Source of the DNA: Phaeodactylum tricornutum CCAP 1055/1
Lineage: Eukaryota; Bacillariophyta; Bacillariophyceae; Surirellales; Neidiaceae
DNA length: 64,000 nt
Direction: 5' to 3'
Assembly: GCF_000150955.2 (NCBI RefSeq)
Contig: NC_011672.1
Location: 372,001 to 436,000, forward strand
Each line of letters opens with the position of its first letter. Position 1 is the first letter of the stretch. The position numbers and the translations under genes are program-made. Shown here piece by piece: positions 42,473 to 51,418 of this stretch. The notes below the pieces were generated by a model. That model worked only from the letters and a program-made list of their open reading frames with translations, did not search any database and was not told the origin of the DNA.

Positions 42473-44263
42473 TCAGGCTTTGGGCGGTAACGAATACATG
42501 TTGCAAATCAAAGTCTGCACCCACTGAAAGTAGTTTTCGGAGCGCGAACGAGCCTCGTAATACATAATCAAGAGAGACTTGAGATCCTTGACCTCTTGAA
42601 TCCAATCGTACGAAATCTCTGGAACATTTTCCTGCATGGCCTCCATATCCTCTAGAATTGAGTTCAAATGCCCGACGCCCACCGCAAGCTGTACCAGATT
42701 GCCTGCTGCCTCGCAGGCCAATGTAGCTCCGTAGGCCGCTAACGGATTTGGTGGAACGCAAGCGTCACCGCCACAAACAATCAAACTCGTATTAAACTTG
42801 TCCAGCAATTCCTCATCTTTGACTATACTCTTGGAAGCAATCTTAATCTCGACCGTGTACCCTCCATCGAGGACGACTTGCTCCTTGACGGCAGCGTGTT
42901 TGGCAACGTTGTGCTCGTTGTGCGGGGCGTTAGTAAAAACGTAGTCGAAACGGTTGCCAGGACTTTTGCCAGACTTGACAATTTCCATTACTTCGGCGAG
43001 ACGAGCCTTTTGCTGTTGGTAAGTCTCCTCCACTTGCTCTTTAGTCATGCCGATGTCGGCTCCTTTGGCGAGTTTGCCAAGATTATACTGATACTGAGAG
43101 TCGAGGTTGTACCCGATGCGCTCCATGTCTTCCACATTCTGACGCGCACTTTCGATGGTGTAGTGCCACTGCTCGGCACCTATTTCTCCGCCACGGGCAC
43201 AATAGGAATCGAGTTTGTCCGAAGGCATAACGCGCAACCACATCTTACAGGTCGAGTTCAGGTCGGGCCATTCGTGGACTTCCATAGCTTTCGCCATGCC
43301 AGGAACCATCTGAGACGTGTGAGCCCCACAAAACAAGGCCACGATATCGAAGGCTGGCGAGGACTTTGCCTTGGTTTCGCTATAAAAAGCGTCCATGGGC
43401 GATTCGAAATGTAGCTCTGCCCCGTACCGGCGTGCCGAGTCGATAGCCGATTGAATTGCACTCCCAATGATAATCTGCACTCTATCGGAGGAGACGATGG
43501 CTTCGGTTCCGTCGTCGTACTTGACGTTAATCCGCTGGCGATTTTCAATCAAATGCTGGAATGCCTCTTCATCTACCAGCTTGCCCGCAATGTCGTAGGC
43601 TCGCCACGAAGCGTTTTGGTATCGAGATGAAACCGAGCGGGGCCCTTTTTCACCACGCTTTTCGTATCCCACCACAGTCTCGATACCGCTCTTAGCGAGA
43701 CCACTGACGGCGACGGATCCACCAATACCGAGGCCAACAACCTTGACTTTGACCTTTAGTTTCTTGGTGGGGATACGATCCACAAATTGGAAAGAGTTTT
43801 CGTAGAAGTGGAGCGGATAGAGTCGAAAGAAATCCTTCAGCCAATCATAGTTCTTGAGAGTCATGTACAACCGTTCCTTAGCATCGAGGCAGAAAAGGTC
43901 GAAGGTTTCCTTTTGATCCAACGACGAGCCCGCGTGGACTCGAGCATCCTGTGTGAGACCGGCACGAGCTAGAGTCGCATCCAAGCCTTGCTCGTGGAAC
44001 TTATAAACGAGGGCACTGGTGCGATCCAGAAGGGAACGCCGAACTTGCTCTTCCTCGCCACGCAGATCGGAAAGCATTGCCGAAACGGCCGGCTGAAGGT
44101 GCCAAACTTTGCCCTGTACGGCGCGCTGACTTAGTGCGCGCATTTGGGGATCGGCCAATGTAGAAGCAATGGCGTGGACGACCTTGTCCAGACGCGTTTT
44201 GCTGTATCCACCCAGCGTAGGGGGCGGAGGAAGATTCGTAGACAAAGGAGTGCTACTGGACAT
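42473..44263 (-). CDS. FAD-dependent oxidoreductase-like protein
   Basis: The 596-residue intronless protein has a dinucleotide-binding motif in the middle rather than at the N-terminus: VKVVGLGIGGSVAVSGLAKSG (about 173-193), followed by VVGYEKRGEKG. A second FAD-contact block near residue 505 reads VCGGDACVPPNPLAAYG, like the GD-motif of group A flavin monooxygenases. Between them are substrate-domain-like strands. About 165 residues of mostly helical sequence precede the Rossmann fold, and an alpha-helical tail follows. The overall plan resembles MICAL- or squalene-epoxidase-type flavoproteins, but none fits closely, so the substrate is left open. There is no targeting signal. The opposite-strand frames are shadows. 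Confidence 0.75.
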   Translation of the reverse strand: MSSSTPLSTNLPPPPTLGGYSKTRLDKVVHAIASTLADPQMRALSQRAVQGKVWHLQPAVSAMLSDLRGEEEQVRRSLLDRTSALVYKFHEQGLDATLARAGLTQDARVHAGSSLDQKETFDLFCLDAKERLYMTLKNYDWLKDFFRLYPLHFYENSFQFVDRIPTKKLKVKVKVVGLGIGGSVAVSGLAKSGIETVVGYEKRGEKGPRSVSSRYQNASWRAYDIAGKLVDEEAFQHLIENRQRINVKYDDGTEAIVSSDRVQIIIGSAIQSAIDSARRYGAELHFESPMDAFYSETKAKSSPAFDIVALFCGAHTSQMVPGMAKAMEVHEWPDLNSTCKMWLRVMPSDKLDSYCARGGEIGAEQWHYTIESARQNVEDMERIGYNLDSQYQYNLGKLAKGADIGMTKEQVEETYQQQKARLAEVMEIVKSGKSPGNRFDYVFTNAPHNEHNVAKHAAVKEQVVLDGGYTVEIKIASKSIVKDEELLDKFNTSLIVCGGDACVPPNPLAAYGATLACEAAGNLVQLAVGVGHLNSILEDMEAMQENVPEISYDWIQEVKDLKSLLIMYYEARSRSENYFQWVQTLICNMYSLPPKA

Positions 44264-44929
44264 GATAGATGCGATAGTACAGTGGAGAGAATGTGAGGAC
44301 GGAATGAATAGATGAGCGCAATCAACTGGAAGAAAGTTTCTGACTGACTTGTCCCCTTCTCAGTCAGTTGCAACTTCTGAATTTATGGACCAGCGGAGCG
44401 GAATTTACGTTCGGGTGCGTGTGTGTGTTGACCAATTCGCATTTGCGGATTGGCAAATCTTGTGGGGACCAGCAAGAATAGAGAAGCTTACATTACTGCT
44501 AAGCGCTGACGCACACACAGCTGTTCGGCCTTGTCGGGTGCCGCTCACAGTCAATTTCGTTTGGAAAGCTCCGGTATCTTCCTCGAGGAAAGTGAGAAGT
44601 TTTCGCACTAATTCGGATTGGGCTTGCCGGTGCGAACTCATTGATATCTTATTTGTTTTACTAAAAACATTTCTAGCACGCATTCCTACATAAAACTAAA
44701 TATTCCTTGCACGCCTAATTTTATGTGTGTTAATTAAGATAACGTATATTTCACGCTTTGGAGGAGAGCCGTATCTAATTTATTGTATGAACGTGAAGTA
44801 TTCCATTATCACCTGTCGCGTTTCGGAAAGAATCCGAGTCGGGTGGGATATCGGTATCGTGTACTGTGGCCATCAATTCACTGGTGTGGAAATGAAAATT
44901 ATGGCCCAGCAGCTCAACGAAAGAGATTG
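44264..44929. other. Upstream region of the FAD protein
   Basis: It contains TCACAGTCA at 44545-44553, about 280 bp upstream of the FAD-protein ATG. No gene was recognised; the decayed repeat-protein copy begins to its right. Confidence 0.4.
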
Positions 44930-46076
44930 TCTTCGGTGGGGAAAGAAAAATCCTATCTCTCTTATGACACCGAAGGTATTGCCAAAACTGAAAAGGGTAG
45001 CTCGAAGATAAAAAATTAGCAAGGATGGTAAGAGTGACAAAGGTAGCAACAATGGTATGAGCGGTAAGAGCAGAAACAGCAACAAGAGCGCCAAAGGAAT
45101 GATTGTTATGAGTATGAATGGATAAGAGAAAGGATAAGTGAAGCTTTCCCATGAATATAGAAAAAAACATCACCTCCAGCGGTACGGGACCCGATGGAGT
45201 CGTTGATGGAATGGATAGCACCATCAACTGTACGTCTCGTCGAAAAAAAGTTGATATGTCTGCTGATGGGACCATTGTGGCTGCAGGGGGGGGGGACTGT
45301 TTCGTTACTCTATATAGCTTTGGAAGCAATGGTATTTGTAATGAAGTCGAGCGAGTTGCATTTACAGTCGTTACTTTTAAAGATATTGCAATGTCGACGG
45401 ACGGTTTTTCTTCTTTAGTACTTTTGACAGAGGAAGAAACTCGAGTGTCTGGACTTGTCAATGATGCTCTGATATAAGTGGGACAAGACTTGGATTCCAG
45501 AAAGGCTGTGACGATATCAGGTGAAGGGGCGATAATTGCAGCGGGAACTGTTGGCCTCGATCGCTATAAGACTCGGGTGCGGTAGAAGTTTTCGAGCAAA
45601 TAGCCGGTATGTGACACAGGTAGGCTCAGATATTAGTGGGGACAGTCAGTGGGTGACACGCTTGGCTCTTCCGTTTCGCTCTCCGGTGGCTCAAGAAGTA
45701 CAGTGGGAGCTGTTCAGTTTGGCGATGCCTGTGTTTGTGTTCTAGAATTCGAAGGTTCTGGTTTCTTCTCGCTTGAAGAGAACATTTTTGGACCGAGCGA
45801 CTTTGGGCGCTCCCTGGACTTGAGCGGAGACGGTTGTTCGCTCGTAATGGATGCCCCGTTGTAGTGTAGTAAAAGAAATTTCGAGCAGTGAAATAGTTTG
45901 AGCATTTGAGGAGAATGCCTCCTGAAATCGGCAGCAATTCGGTGCGGATATTGACGGCTCCGGGGTAAGCGAAACTGATTTTCGTTGGACGTATTCGCTG
46001 ATGGGGCCACTACTGTCGCGGGCGCTCCACAAAAATCAGGGACTGGACCCGATGGAAAAGTATTTGTGTACAAGTA
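44930..46076 (+). pseudogene. Decayed repeat protein with Ser/Lys/Gly linker and beta-propeller-like units
   Basis: Pieces in several frames look like one lost plus-strand gene. A Ser/Lys/Gly-rich stretch at 45017-45122 reads SKDGKSDKGSNNGMSGKSR and ends KGMIVMSMNG. Propeller-like pieces follow: VDMSADGTIVAAGGGD (from 45250), QVGSDISGDSQW (from 45625), SVSLSGGSRSTVGA (from 45667), FGRSLDLSGDGCSLVMDAPL (to 45863) and TTVAGAPQKSGTGPDGK (about 46010-46055). SGTGPDG occurs at both 45178 and 46033, so it marks a repeat unit. Stops and register changes separate the pieces. The parent resembles diatom FG-GAP-like repeat proteins with Ser/Lys/Gly linkers. A transcribed remnant cannot be excluded. Confidence 0.6.
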
Positions 46077-46137
46077 AAAAATGTAATCCGTTTCAACGTA
46101 GTAAAGTAGAAGAAATAGTGCTTACTATCAATGATAC

Positions 46138-48144
46138 TCAAAAGAAATCTACTGCCTTATTTCGTCGCTTCTTCCCTTTGGACCCTTGAATTATTGCCGA
46201 TTTTGCATTTTTGTTTAGAAGAATACCCTTTTCAGGGGTTGCTGTTCTTGGCTCAGGTGGATCTCTCGTTCTCAAATTTTTCATCGATTCCTTCCAGGAT
46301 ATAGCTTGGTTCTTCGAGCCAAACTTTACGCGCTTACGATCATTTTGCTCAGATTCTCGCTTGGTCGCGGTTTTGCGCCTTTTCTGCAATGATGCTTTTG
46401 GGTTGATATCGTCAACTTTCCTCTCATTTGGAATCATGGCATCCTTCGCAGCTTTTTGCTCCTCTACAGATATAGTAACCTCTTCTTCTTTTGGAGTAGT
46501 GCTGTCCTGTTCTACAGCATCAGATCCAGTCGAGCTTTTCTTATTCTTCTTTCGTTTACGTTTCTTTTTATCCAATGTCTTCGACTCGATAATTTTGTTG
46601 GAGGCCGATCCGACCTCGTCGTTTTCACTTGCTTTCTCGGTTTCCTTTAGTGCACCCGAATTTTCTTCCATCGGTTGAATAGATGCGACGGTGATGTTGT
46701 GCTCCTCTTTTTCTTCTTCGCTTTCTTCGTCCTGCAGCACAACATCTTTTCCAACGGTTTTCAGTCTTCGGATGTACTGCTTGTGCAGACTGTACATTGA
46801 CTTGCGAAAGCGATCTTTTGTTGCCCCGTCACTAGCCAGCTCAAAGATATATTGAGCTACAGTTGCAACATGTACCTGCTCGAGGATGAAGGAGTCTGAT
46901 TTGGTGCCTTCATCCAGTGCGTGCTCGTTCACCACACTGTATTTGTTCAGGAACCTGACAAAAATGTTTTCTAGTACACGTTGCTGAATCAAATCTTCGC
47001 CTGCTCCCGTCTGCGCCATGGCAAAGAATGGCTCTAAACAATCCAAGAAAGTCGCCTCCGTTAGAGGCATCGGAGCTTTGGCGTTGACAGCTACTACCTC
47101 ATCCAAAACTAGGTCAATCAAATGAAGGCGCAACCCATTGGGTGTTTGTGTCAAAACTTCTTCGTAAATGGCGTCATTGAAAAGTCGAATAATGCCCACA
47201 TTCCAATGACGGACGGCCATGTATTCGTACACTTCGTGCATCATTAAGCGCATGAGTGTATAAAATTTGTCAACCCGGTACTTGTCCATTTTGCCCCATT
47301 CGCGACGAACAGTGTGAAAGAATGTTTTCACAAAGAGAGTGGCCAAATGTGCTCCGCGACAATGGGGAATTTCGGAATCTTCCAGATCCTCGATATCACC
47401 ATCGTCCTCGTGATTAGAGTCTAGTTCATGCATGTGATGGTTCGTAGTGTCTTTTGTCTCTAATGTATCGTCCGACTCCTCGTCCTCGCTACCATTCATT
47501 TCCAAGGTATTCTCAATCTCCTCCATGGTGACCTCCTCGTCATCGGATTCCTCGTCATTTTCAAAGCCAATGGGTCCATCATCACCAACCGTTTCCAGAT
47601 AAGCCTGCCCAGCATATTCGTCCTCCTCTTCGGTGCCCGCCAAGCACCAGATCAGACGGGCGATCTTTTTGCCGAGTTCCTCCTGTACTGGTGCCTTATC
47701 AGCCATATACAGAGTGTACCACATTCCCTTCCACAATTTTAGTAGATCAAGCTCCGAAATTCCGCCCGTTTCGTTGTTAATATCGCACCGAGCCTTGAGG
47801 TATTGCTCCAATTGCAGAATAGCCCGGTGACGTACCCGTTGATCGGTACTGCCTAGCAATCGCCCAAACTTAACCTGGGGAGAATGCAAATCAAGGTCGG
47901 GATCCAAGGCGTCCTTCGGGGTTTCCTTTTGGTTGAGTCCGGCGACGCGCAAGTATGCGTTGGCACGAGCGGCGGGGGACGAAATCTTGGGCTGCTGGGG
48001 CCACGCGTGCTTGTCATTCGGTTGTTTGCGTTTTTGACGTTTCGTGAGAGGCGCCGCCCTGGTCACGTGGACAGCACCCCCGGCAGCGTCGGCTTCCACC
48101 GGCGGCGTACGCTCAACGGCATCAGCGACGACGAGCTTGGCCAT
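46138..48144 (-). CDS. RRP1/Nop52-type ribosome biogenesis protein
   Basis: The 668-residue intronless protein carries the Nop52/RRP1 domain near the N-terminus: VKFGRLLGSTDQRVRHRAIL, LLKLWKGMWYTLYMADKAPVQ and IARLIW. This continues after an acidic insert (EEESDDEEVTMEEIE-like) with FVKTFFHTVRREWGKMDKYRVD and LMRLMMHEVYEYM. Yeast Rrp1 and human RRP1 act in the nucleolus on the large ribosomal subunit (ITS1/ITS2 processing). The C-terminal third is Lys/Glu-rich with basic clusters (DKKKRKRKKNKKSS) typical of nucleolar proteins. The acidic insertion of about 80 residues inside the domain is larger than in yeast. The divergent RRM gene may share its promoter. Confidence 0.93.
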   Translation of the reverse strand: MAKLVVADAVERTPPVEADAAGGAVHVTRAAPLTKRQKRKQPNDKHAWPQQPKISSPAARANAYLRVAGLNQKETPKDALDPDLDLHSPQVKFGRLLGSTDQRVRHRAILQLEQYLKARCDINNETGGISELDLLKLWKGMWYTLYMADKAPVQEELGKKIARLIWCLAGTEEEDEYAGQAYLETVGDDGPIGFENDEESDDEEVTMEEIENTLEMNGSEDEESDDTLETKDTTNHHMHELDSNHEDDGDIEDLEDSEIPHCRGAHLATLFVKTFFHTVRREWGKMDKYRVDKFYTLMRLMMHEVYEYMAVRHWNVGIIRLFNDAIYEEVLTQTPNGLRLHLIDLVLDEVVAVNAKAPMPLTEATFLDCLEPFFAMAQTGAGEDLIQQRVLENIFVRFLNKYSVVNEHALDEGTKSDSFILEQVHVATVAQYIFELASDGATKDRFRKSMYSLHKQYIRRLKTVGKDVVLQDEESEEEKEEHNITVASIQPMEENSGALKETEKASENDEVGSASNKIIESKTLDKKKRKRKKNKKSSTGSDAVEQDSTTPKEEEVTISVEEQKAAKDAMIPNERKVDDINPKASLQKRRKTATKRESEQNDRKRVKFGSKNQAISWKESMKNLRTRDPPEPRTATPEKGILLNKNAKSAIIQGSKGKKRRNKAVDFF

Positions 48145-48623
48145 GCTGTCTATAATGTGGTGTGGAAGGATCTGCTCGGGAAATGAAGGGATAATTGGAC
48201 GATGGAATTGTGCCAGATGTCAACCGATGGTGTTCACGGGAAAGTAAGACGCGACTGACAAAACGGAATGGACAGAAACGGTTTCCCGCTTGCGATTTTC
48301 GTGGTTTCTACGGATAGGCCTGGCCGTCCTACCTATCTAAGGAAACTTGCACGACTCTTTGTGAAGCCGAGCTCGTGTTCGCTGTCATTCTTTAACCGTA
48401 AAAGAATACATAAGCCTCTTGTTTCTGATCAAATAGCATCTTCCAGTTAATTGGTGCGGGCAAACGGAACAGTTCTTCCGGACAGTCTGCACTCCAGTCG
48501 GCGAAGCTCCGTCCATCCAAAATAAATGTGTATCCAGAAATCGTTTCTGCAGAAGAAAAAGTTCTTGGGGGTCCATCGTAAAGAGCCACAAAGGACGCAT
48601 TGCCGGTCCCCGCCATCATTACC
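48145..48623. other. Divergent upstream region (RRP1 / RRM protein)
   Basis: This 480-bp stretch separates two genes that are probably both nucleolar or RNA-related, so a shared promoter is plausible. No specific site was recognised. Confidence 0.4.
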
Positions 48624-49652
48624 ATGACAGAAGAATTGAAGTCAAAGCGCAAACGCGAGAAGAAAGACAAGAAAAAGGGCAAGTTGCAAGCCGAGAAGGA
48701 GGAGAAAGAATCCGAGGTGGTGACACCTCCTCAACCTAATGATGAGGAAGAACCGATCAATCCTGACCAACGGGAGGCAGGTGAACACGAGTCCAGTAAG
48801 GCGAGCAAAAGGCGCAAGACGAATGGCAAAGAATCTCGGGAGGAGCGCCAGAAGAAACGCAAGGAATGCATGGATCAGGTTCCCAAGGTCGACGAACACG
48901 GTATTGCGTACACAAAACTGCAGCTTCGTCGAATGAGCAAGCGTGTGGCACGTGGATTAGACCCAATTGAATCCGAACAAGAGGTGCGAGAACGGTTGCG
49001 GCGTGAAGCAGAACTTAAACGAGAAGAAGCTGCCGAACTAGCTGGTATGGATTACAACGAAGGGGGCGATAACGCTAACGATCCGGGAGAGAGTGATACA
49101 CAAGAAAGGGTAGAGGAGGAAGATGGTGATGACGGCAGGGAGAATCAAGTCGACAAAGAAACCAGCCCGCCTGTTGTGAAAATATCCAAACGTAGCAAAT
49201 TAGTCCCTCCGGACTATACATGCCAGGCTTGTCAGAACAAGCATAAACCATCTCACTGGATATACGATTGTCCAGACAAGGTTCGCATGCCTGGTACCAA
49301 TCATGTTGCCAAAAAAGCCAAAGGATTGCATGACCCTGACGCTCGTAAACTCTTCGTGTCGGGTCTACCCTTTGAGGCCAAAGTCAAGGATATCAAGGCT
49401 ATTTTCGTTTCGTGTGGAAAACTGGCTCATTGTAAACTTATCAAATTTGCTGACACGGGACGGTGTAAGGGGCAAGCCTTGCTTGCTTTCGCCACGGAAG
49501 AGGCTGCGGAAAAGGCGCTCGCTTTGGACGGCAGCACTTTGGACAATATGCCATCGAAGAAAGGTGACGTCTCGAAGGAACCCAGCAAGAAGGAACTCAA
49601 GTTGCAAGTCATGAGAGCGCTCAATCGAGCACAAACGAGAAAGAAGCAATAG
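48624..49652 (+). CDS. RRM protein with CCHC-like zinc knuckle
   Basis: ATG at 48624 gives 342 residues (the frame opens at 48600 only with a TTG). The first 190 residues are charged, Lys/Glu-rich and helical. A zinc-knuckle-like motif lies near residue 200: YTCQACQNKHKPSHWIYDCP, with ligands in a C-x2-C-x7-H-x4-C arrangement. An RRM follows (about 238-320) with RNP2 KLFVSGLPF and RNP1-like CKGQALLAFA, where Gln replaces the usual aromatic neighbour. The tail is basic. The zinc knuckle just before a single RRM suggests RNA binding in pre-mRNA or rRNA processing. Its position opposite RRP1 fits a nucleolar role, but the exact orthologue is not identified. Confidence 0.85.
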   Translation: MTEELKSKRKREKKDKKKGKLQAEKEEKESEVVTPPQPNDEEEPINPDQREAGEHESSKASKRRKTNGKESREERQKKRKECMDQVPKVDEHGIAYTKLQLRRMSKRVARGLDPIESEQEVRERLRREAELKREEAAELAGMDYNEGGDNANDPGESDTQERVEEEDGDDGRENQVDKETSPPVVKISKRSKLVPPDYTCQACQNKHKPSHWIYDCPDKVRMPGTNHVAKKAKGLHDPDARKLFVSGLPFEAKVKDIKAIFVSCGKLAHCKLIKFADTGRCKGQALLAFATEEAAEKALALDGSTLDNMPSKKGDVSKEPSKKELKLQVMRALNRAQTRKKQ

Positions 49653-49690
49653 ATAAATTGCCTTTGTTTGGTGGTAATTCGATAACTGCT

Positions 49691-51064
49691 CTACTCAAAA
49701 CTTATTCTTTTAAAAAGAAGAGATGCATTCGTCCCGCCAAATCCAAAACTATTGCTCAACGCCACTTGTAGAGTCGGTACATGCATGGTATCCCGAGCGT
49801 GTTGAAATCCAAAGTGCTCCGTTTCGGCATCGGTCTCATGCAAATTCAATGTAGGCGGTATCTGTCGTGTATTAAGTGCTTGGACTGTGAATGCAGCTTC
49901 AATGGCACCGGCCGCTCCAAGCAAATGACCCGTTGCGCCTTTCGTTCCGGAGACAATCAGATTGGGCGATGAATCACGAAAAACATCATGAATGACTCGG
50001 GCCTCAATTTCGTCGCCTTTGGGGGTGGACGTGGCGTGAGCGTTCACATATCCGACGGGCATTTCCTCCACGTAACGGCGATCACCGAATGATTGATCCA
50101 AGGCCATTTGTATGGCGCGTTGCGCGCCACATCCTAGAGGATCAGGGGCGGTCACGTGGTACGCGTCACCAGTCAAGCCGTAGCCCGACAATTCGGCCAA
50201 TATAGGAGCACCACGGGCAAGGGCGTGTTCCAGGCGCTCCAAAACCAAAATTGCTGCTCCTTCTCCCATGACAAAGCCGTCCCGATCGCGATCGAACGGA
50301 CGCGAGGCTTTCTCGGGTGTGTCGTTGTACGCCGTTGACAATGCTCGCAATCGACAAAACCCAGCCATACTGAGTGGATCTATACAGGACTCGGCTCCAC
50401 CCGCCAACATGACATCGGCGTTTCCATATTGGATACAACGGAAGGCATCGCCAATAGCGTGACTTCCAGCAGCACAGGCGGTGGAGGCCGAATGATTGGG
50501 TCCCTGCAAACCAAATTCTATGGAAAGGCGTCCGGCCGCAGAATTGGACAAAACTTTGGGCACGAAATGAGGACTGAGTTTCCGGAATCCCGATGTTTCC
50601 ATCGAATTGACGGCTTGCGCAATTTCCCGAACACCCGACATGCCACTGCCGATGCAGGCGCCAATTCGGTGACGCCGTGGATTGTCCGTTGTACTACGAT
50701 CGATCTGCCCTTCTCCAGCCTGGATCCACTTGTCGAGGCCTGACTCAAGCATGGCTTCTCGTCCAGCCACAAGCGCCAGCTGCACAAACCGATTGGTTCG
50801 ACTATCTTTGTGCTGCCATCGTACGGGTGACGCTACTTGACAAGGCAAGGTTGCGGCAACGGTGAGTTCTCGATGCAAGAGTTCCTCCGACGATAGACCC
50901 TGCCAGGACAAAGCTTCGGTCAAGCTTGTCACGCCGGTCTCTTTGCGTAAGAGAGATTGCCAAGATTCCGCAAACGTGTTTCCTAATGGTGTTATTGCTC
51001 CTATTCCGGTGACGACTACGCGACAGCTCCTTAGAGACGCTGCGGCCGAGAGGGGGCTCGCCAT
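49691..51064 (-). CDS. Beta-ketoacyl-ACP synthase II type, probably mitochondrial
   Basis: ATG at 51064 gives 457 residues of the FabF/KASII family. The catalytic Cys-His-His set is C197 (STACAAG), H343 (VNAHATSTPKGD) and H380 (GATGHLLGAAG). VVVTGIGAITPLGN at the start and FGFGGTNASLLF at the end are diagnostic. The enzyme elongates acyl-ACP with malonyl-ACP. The N-terminus (MASPLSAAASLRSCR) lacks a plastid bipartite signal but is Ser/Ala/Arg-rich, which fits mitochondrial import, so the likely role is mitochondrial fatty acid synthesis for lipoate (OXSM/mtKAS). The frame is open upstream to 51169, which would give a less typical 492-residue form. Its start region is divergent from the SAMHD1-like gene. 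Confidence 0.93.
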   Translation of the reverse strand: MASPLSAAASLRSCRVVVTGIGAITPLGNTFAESWQSLLRKETGVTSLTEALSWQGLSSEELLHRELTVAATLPCQVASPVRWQHKDSRTNRFVQLALVAGREAMLESGLDKWIQAGEGQIDRSTTDNPRRHRIGACIGSGMSGVREIAQAVNSMETSGFRKLSPHFVPKVLSNSAAGRLSIEFGLQGPNHSASTACAAGSHAIGDAFRCIQYGNADVMLAGGAESCIDPLSMAGFCRLRALSTAYNDTPEKASRPFDRDRDGFVMGEGAAILVLERLEHALARGAPILAELSGYGLTGDAYHVTAPDPLGCGAQRAIQMALDQSFGDRRYVEEMPVGYVNAHATSTPKGDEIEARVIHDVFRDSSPNLIVSGTKGATGHLLGAAGAIEAAFTVQALNTRQIPPTLNLHETDAETEHFGFQHARDTMHVPTLQVALSNSFGFGGTNASLLFKRISFE

Positions 51065-51418
51065 GGTGGCTTTGACGGATGAGTTCGATTGGTGCGGAAC
51101 GATTTCTTCGAGCCGGTGATTGAGGGGGGAACGATGAAACACTAGTTTCCAATCATATGATTGGTTCACGAGAACCGTTTATCTAGTACAGTACGAAAAA
51201 CTTACATAAATGGTTTTATGGTGTAACTTTATCACATTATCCTTAGTTTTTAATGTGACCGGTTACGATACGTTAATACACTTAAACAGCTTAAGTCGCT
51301 TACACCGTTTGCGCCAGGCTTTTCGCACCCTCTTACGCGAGAACATCGCTAATTGCCGTGAGCCTAGAATACTCGATCCTCCGTGATCAACATGTAAAGA
51401 TTTACGAGCCCGTGCGTA
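51065..51418. other. Divergent upstream region (KAS / SAMHD1-like)
   Basis: This 354-bp stretch separates two divergent starts. A minus-strand frame crosses it but has no domain. No specific site was recognised. Confidence 0.4.

Noticed and set aside
45285-45297. Run of ten Gs as a possible quadruplex or programmed slippage site
   Set aside because: It lies in a decayed gene; a slippage role is not supported.
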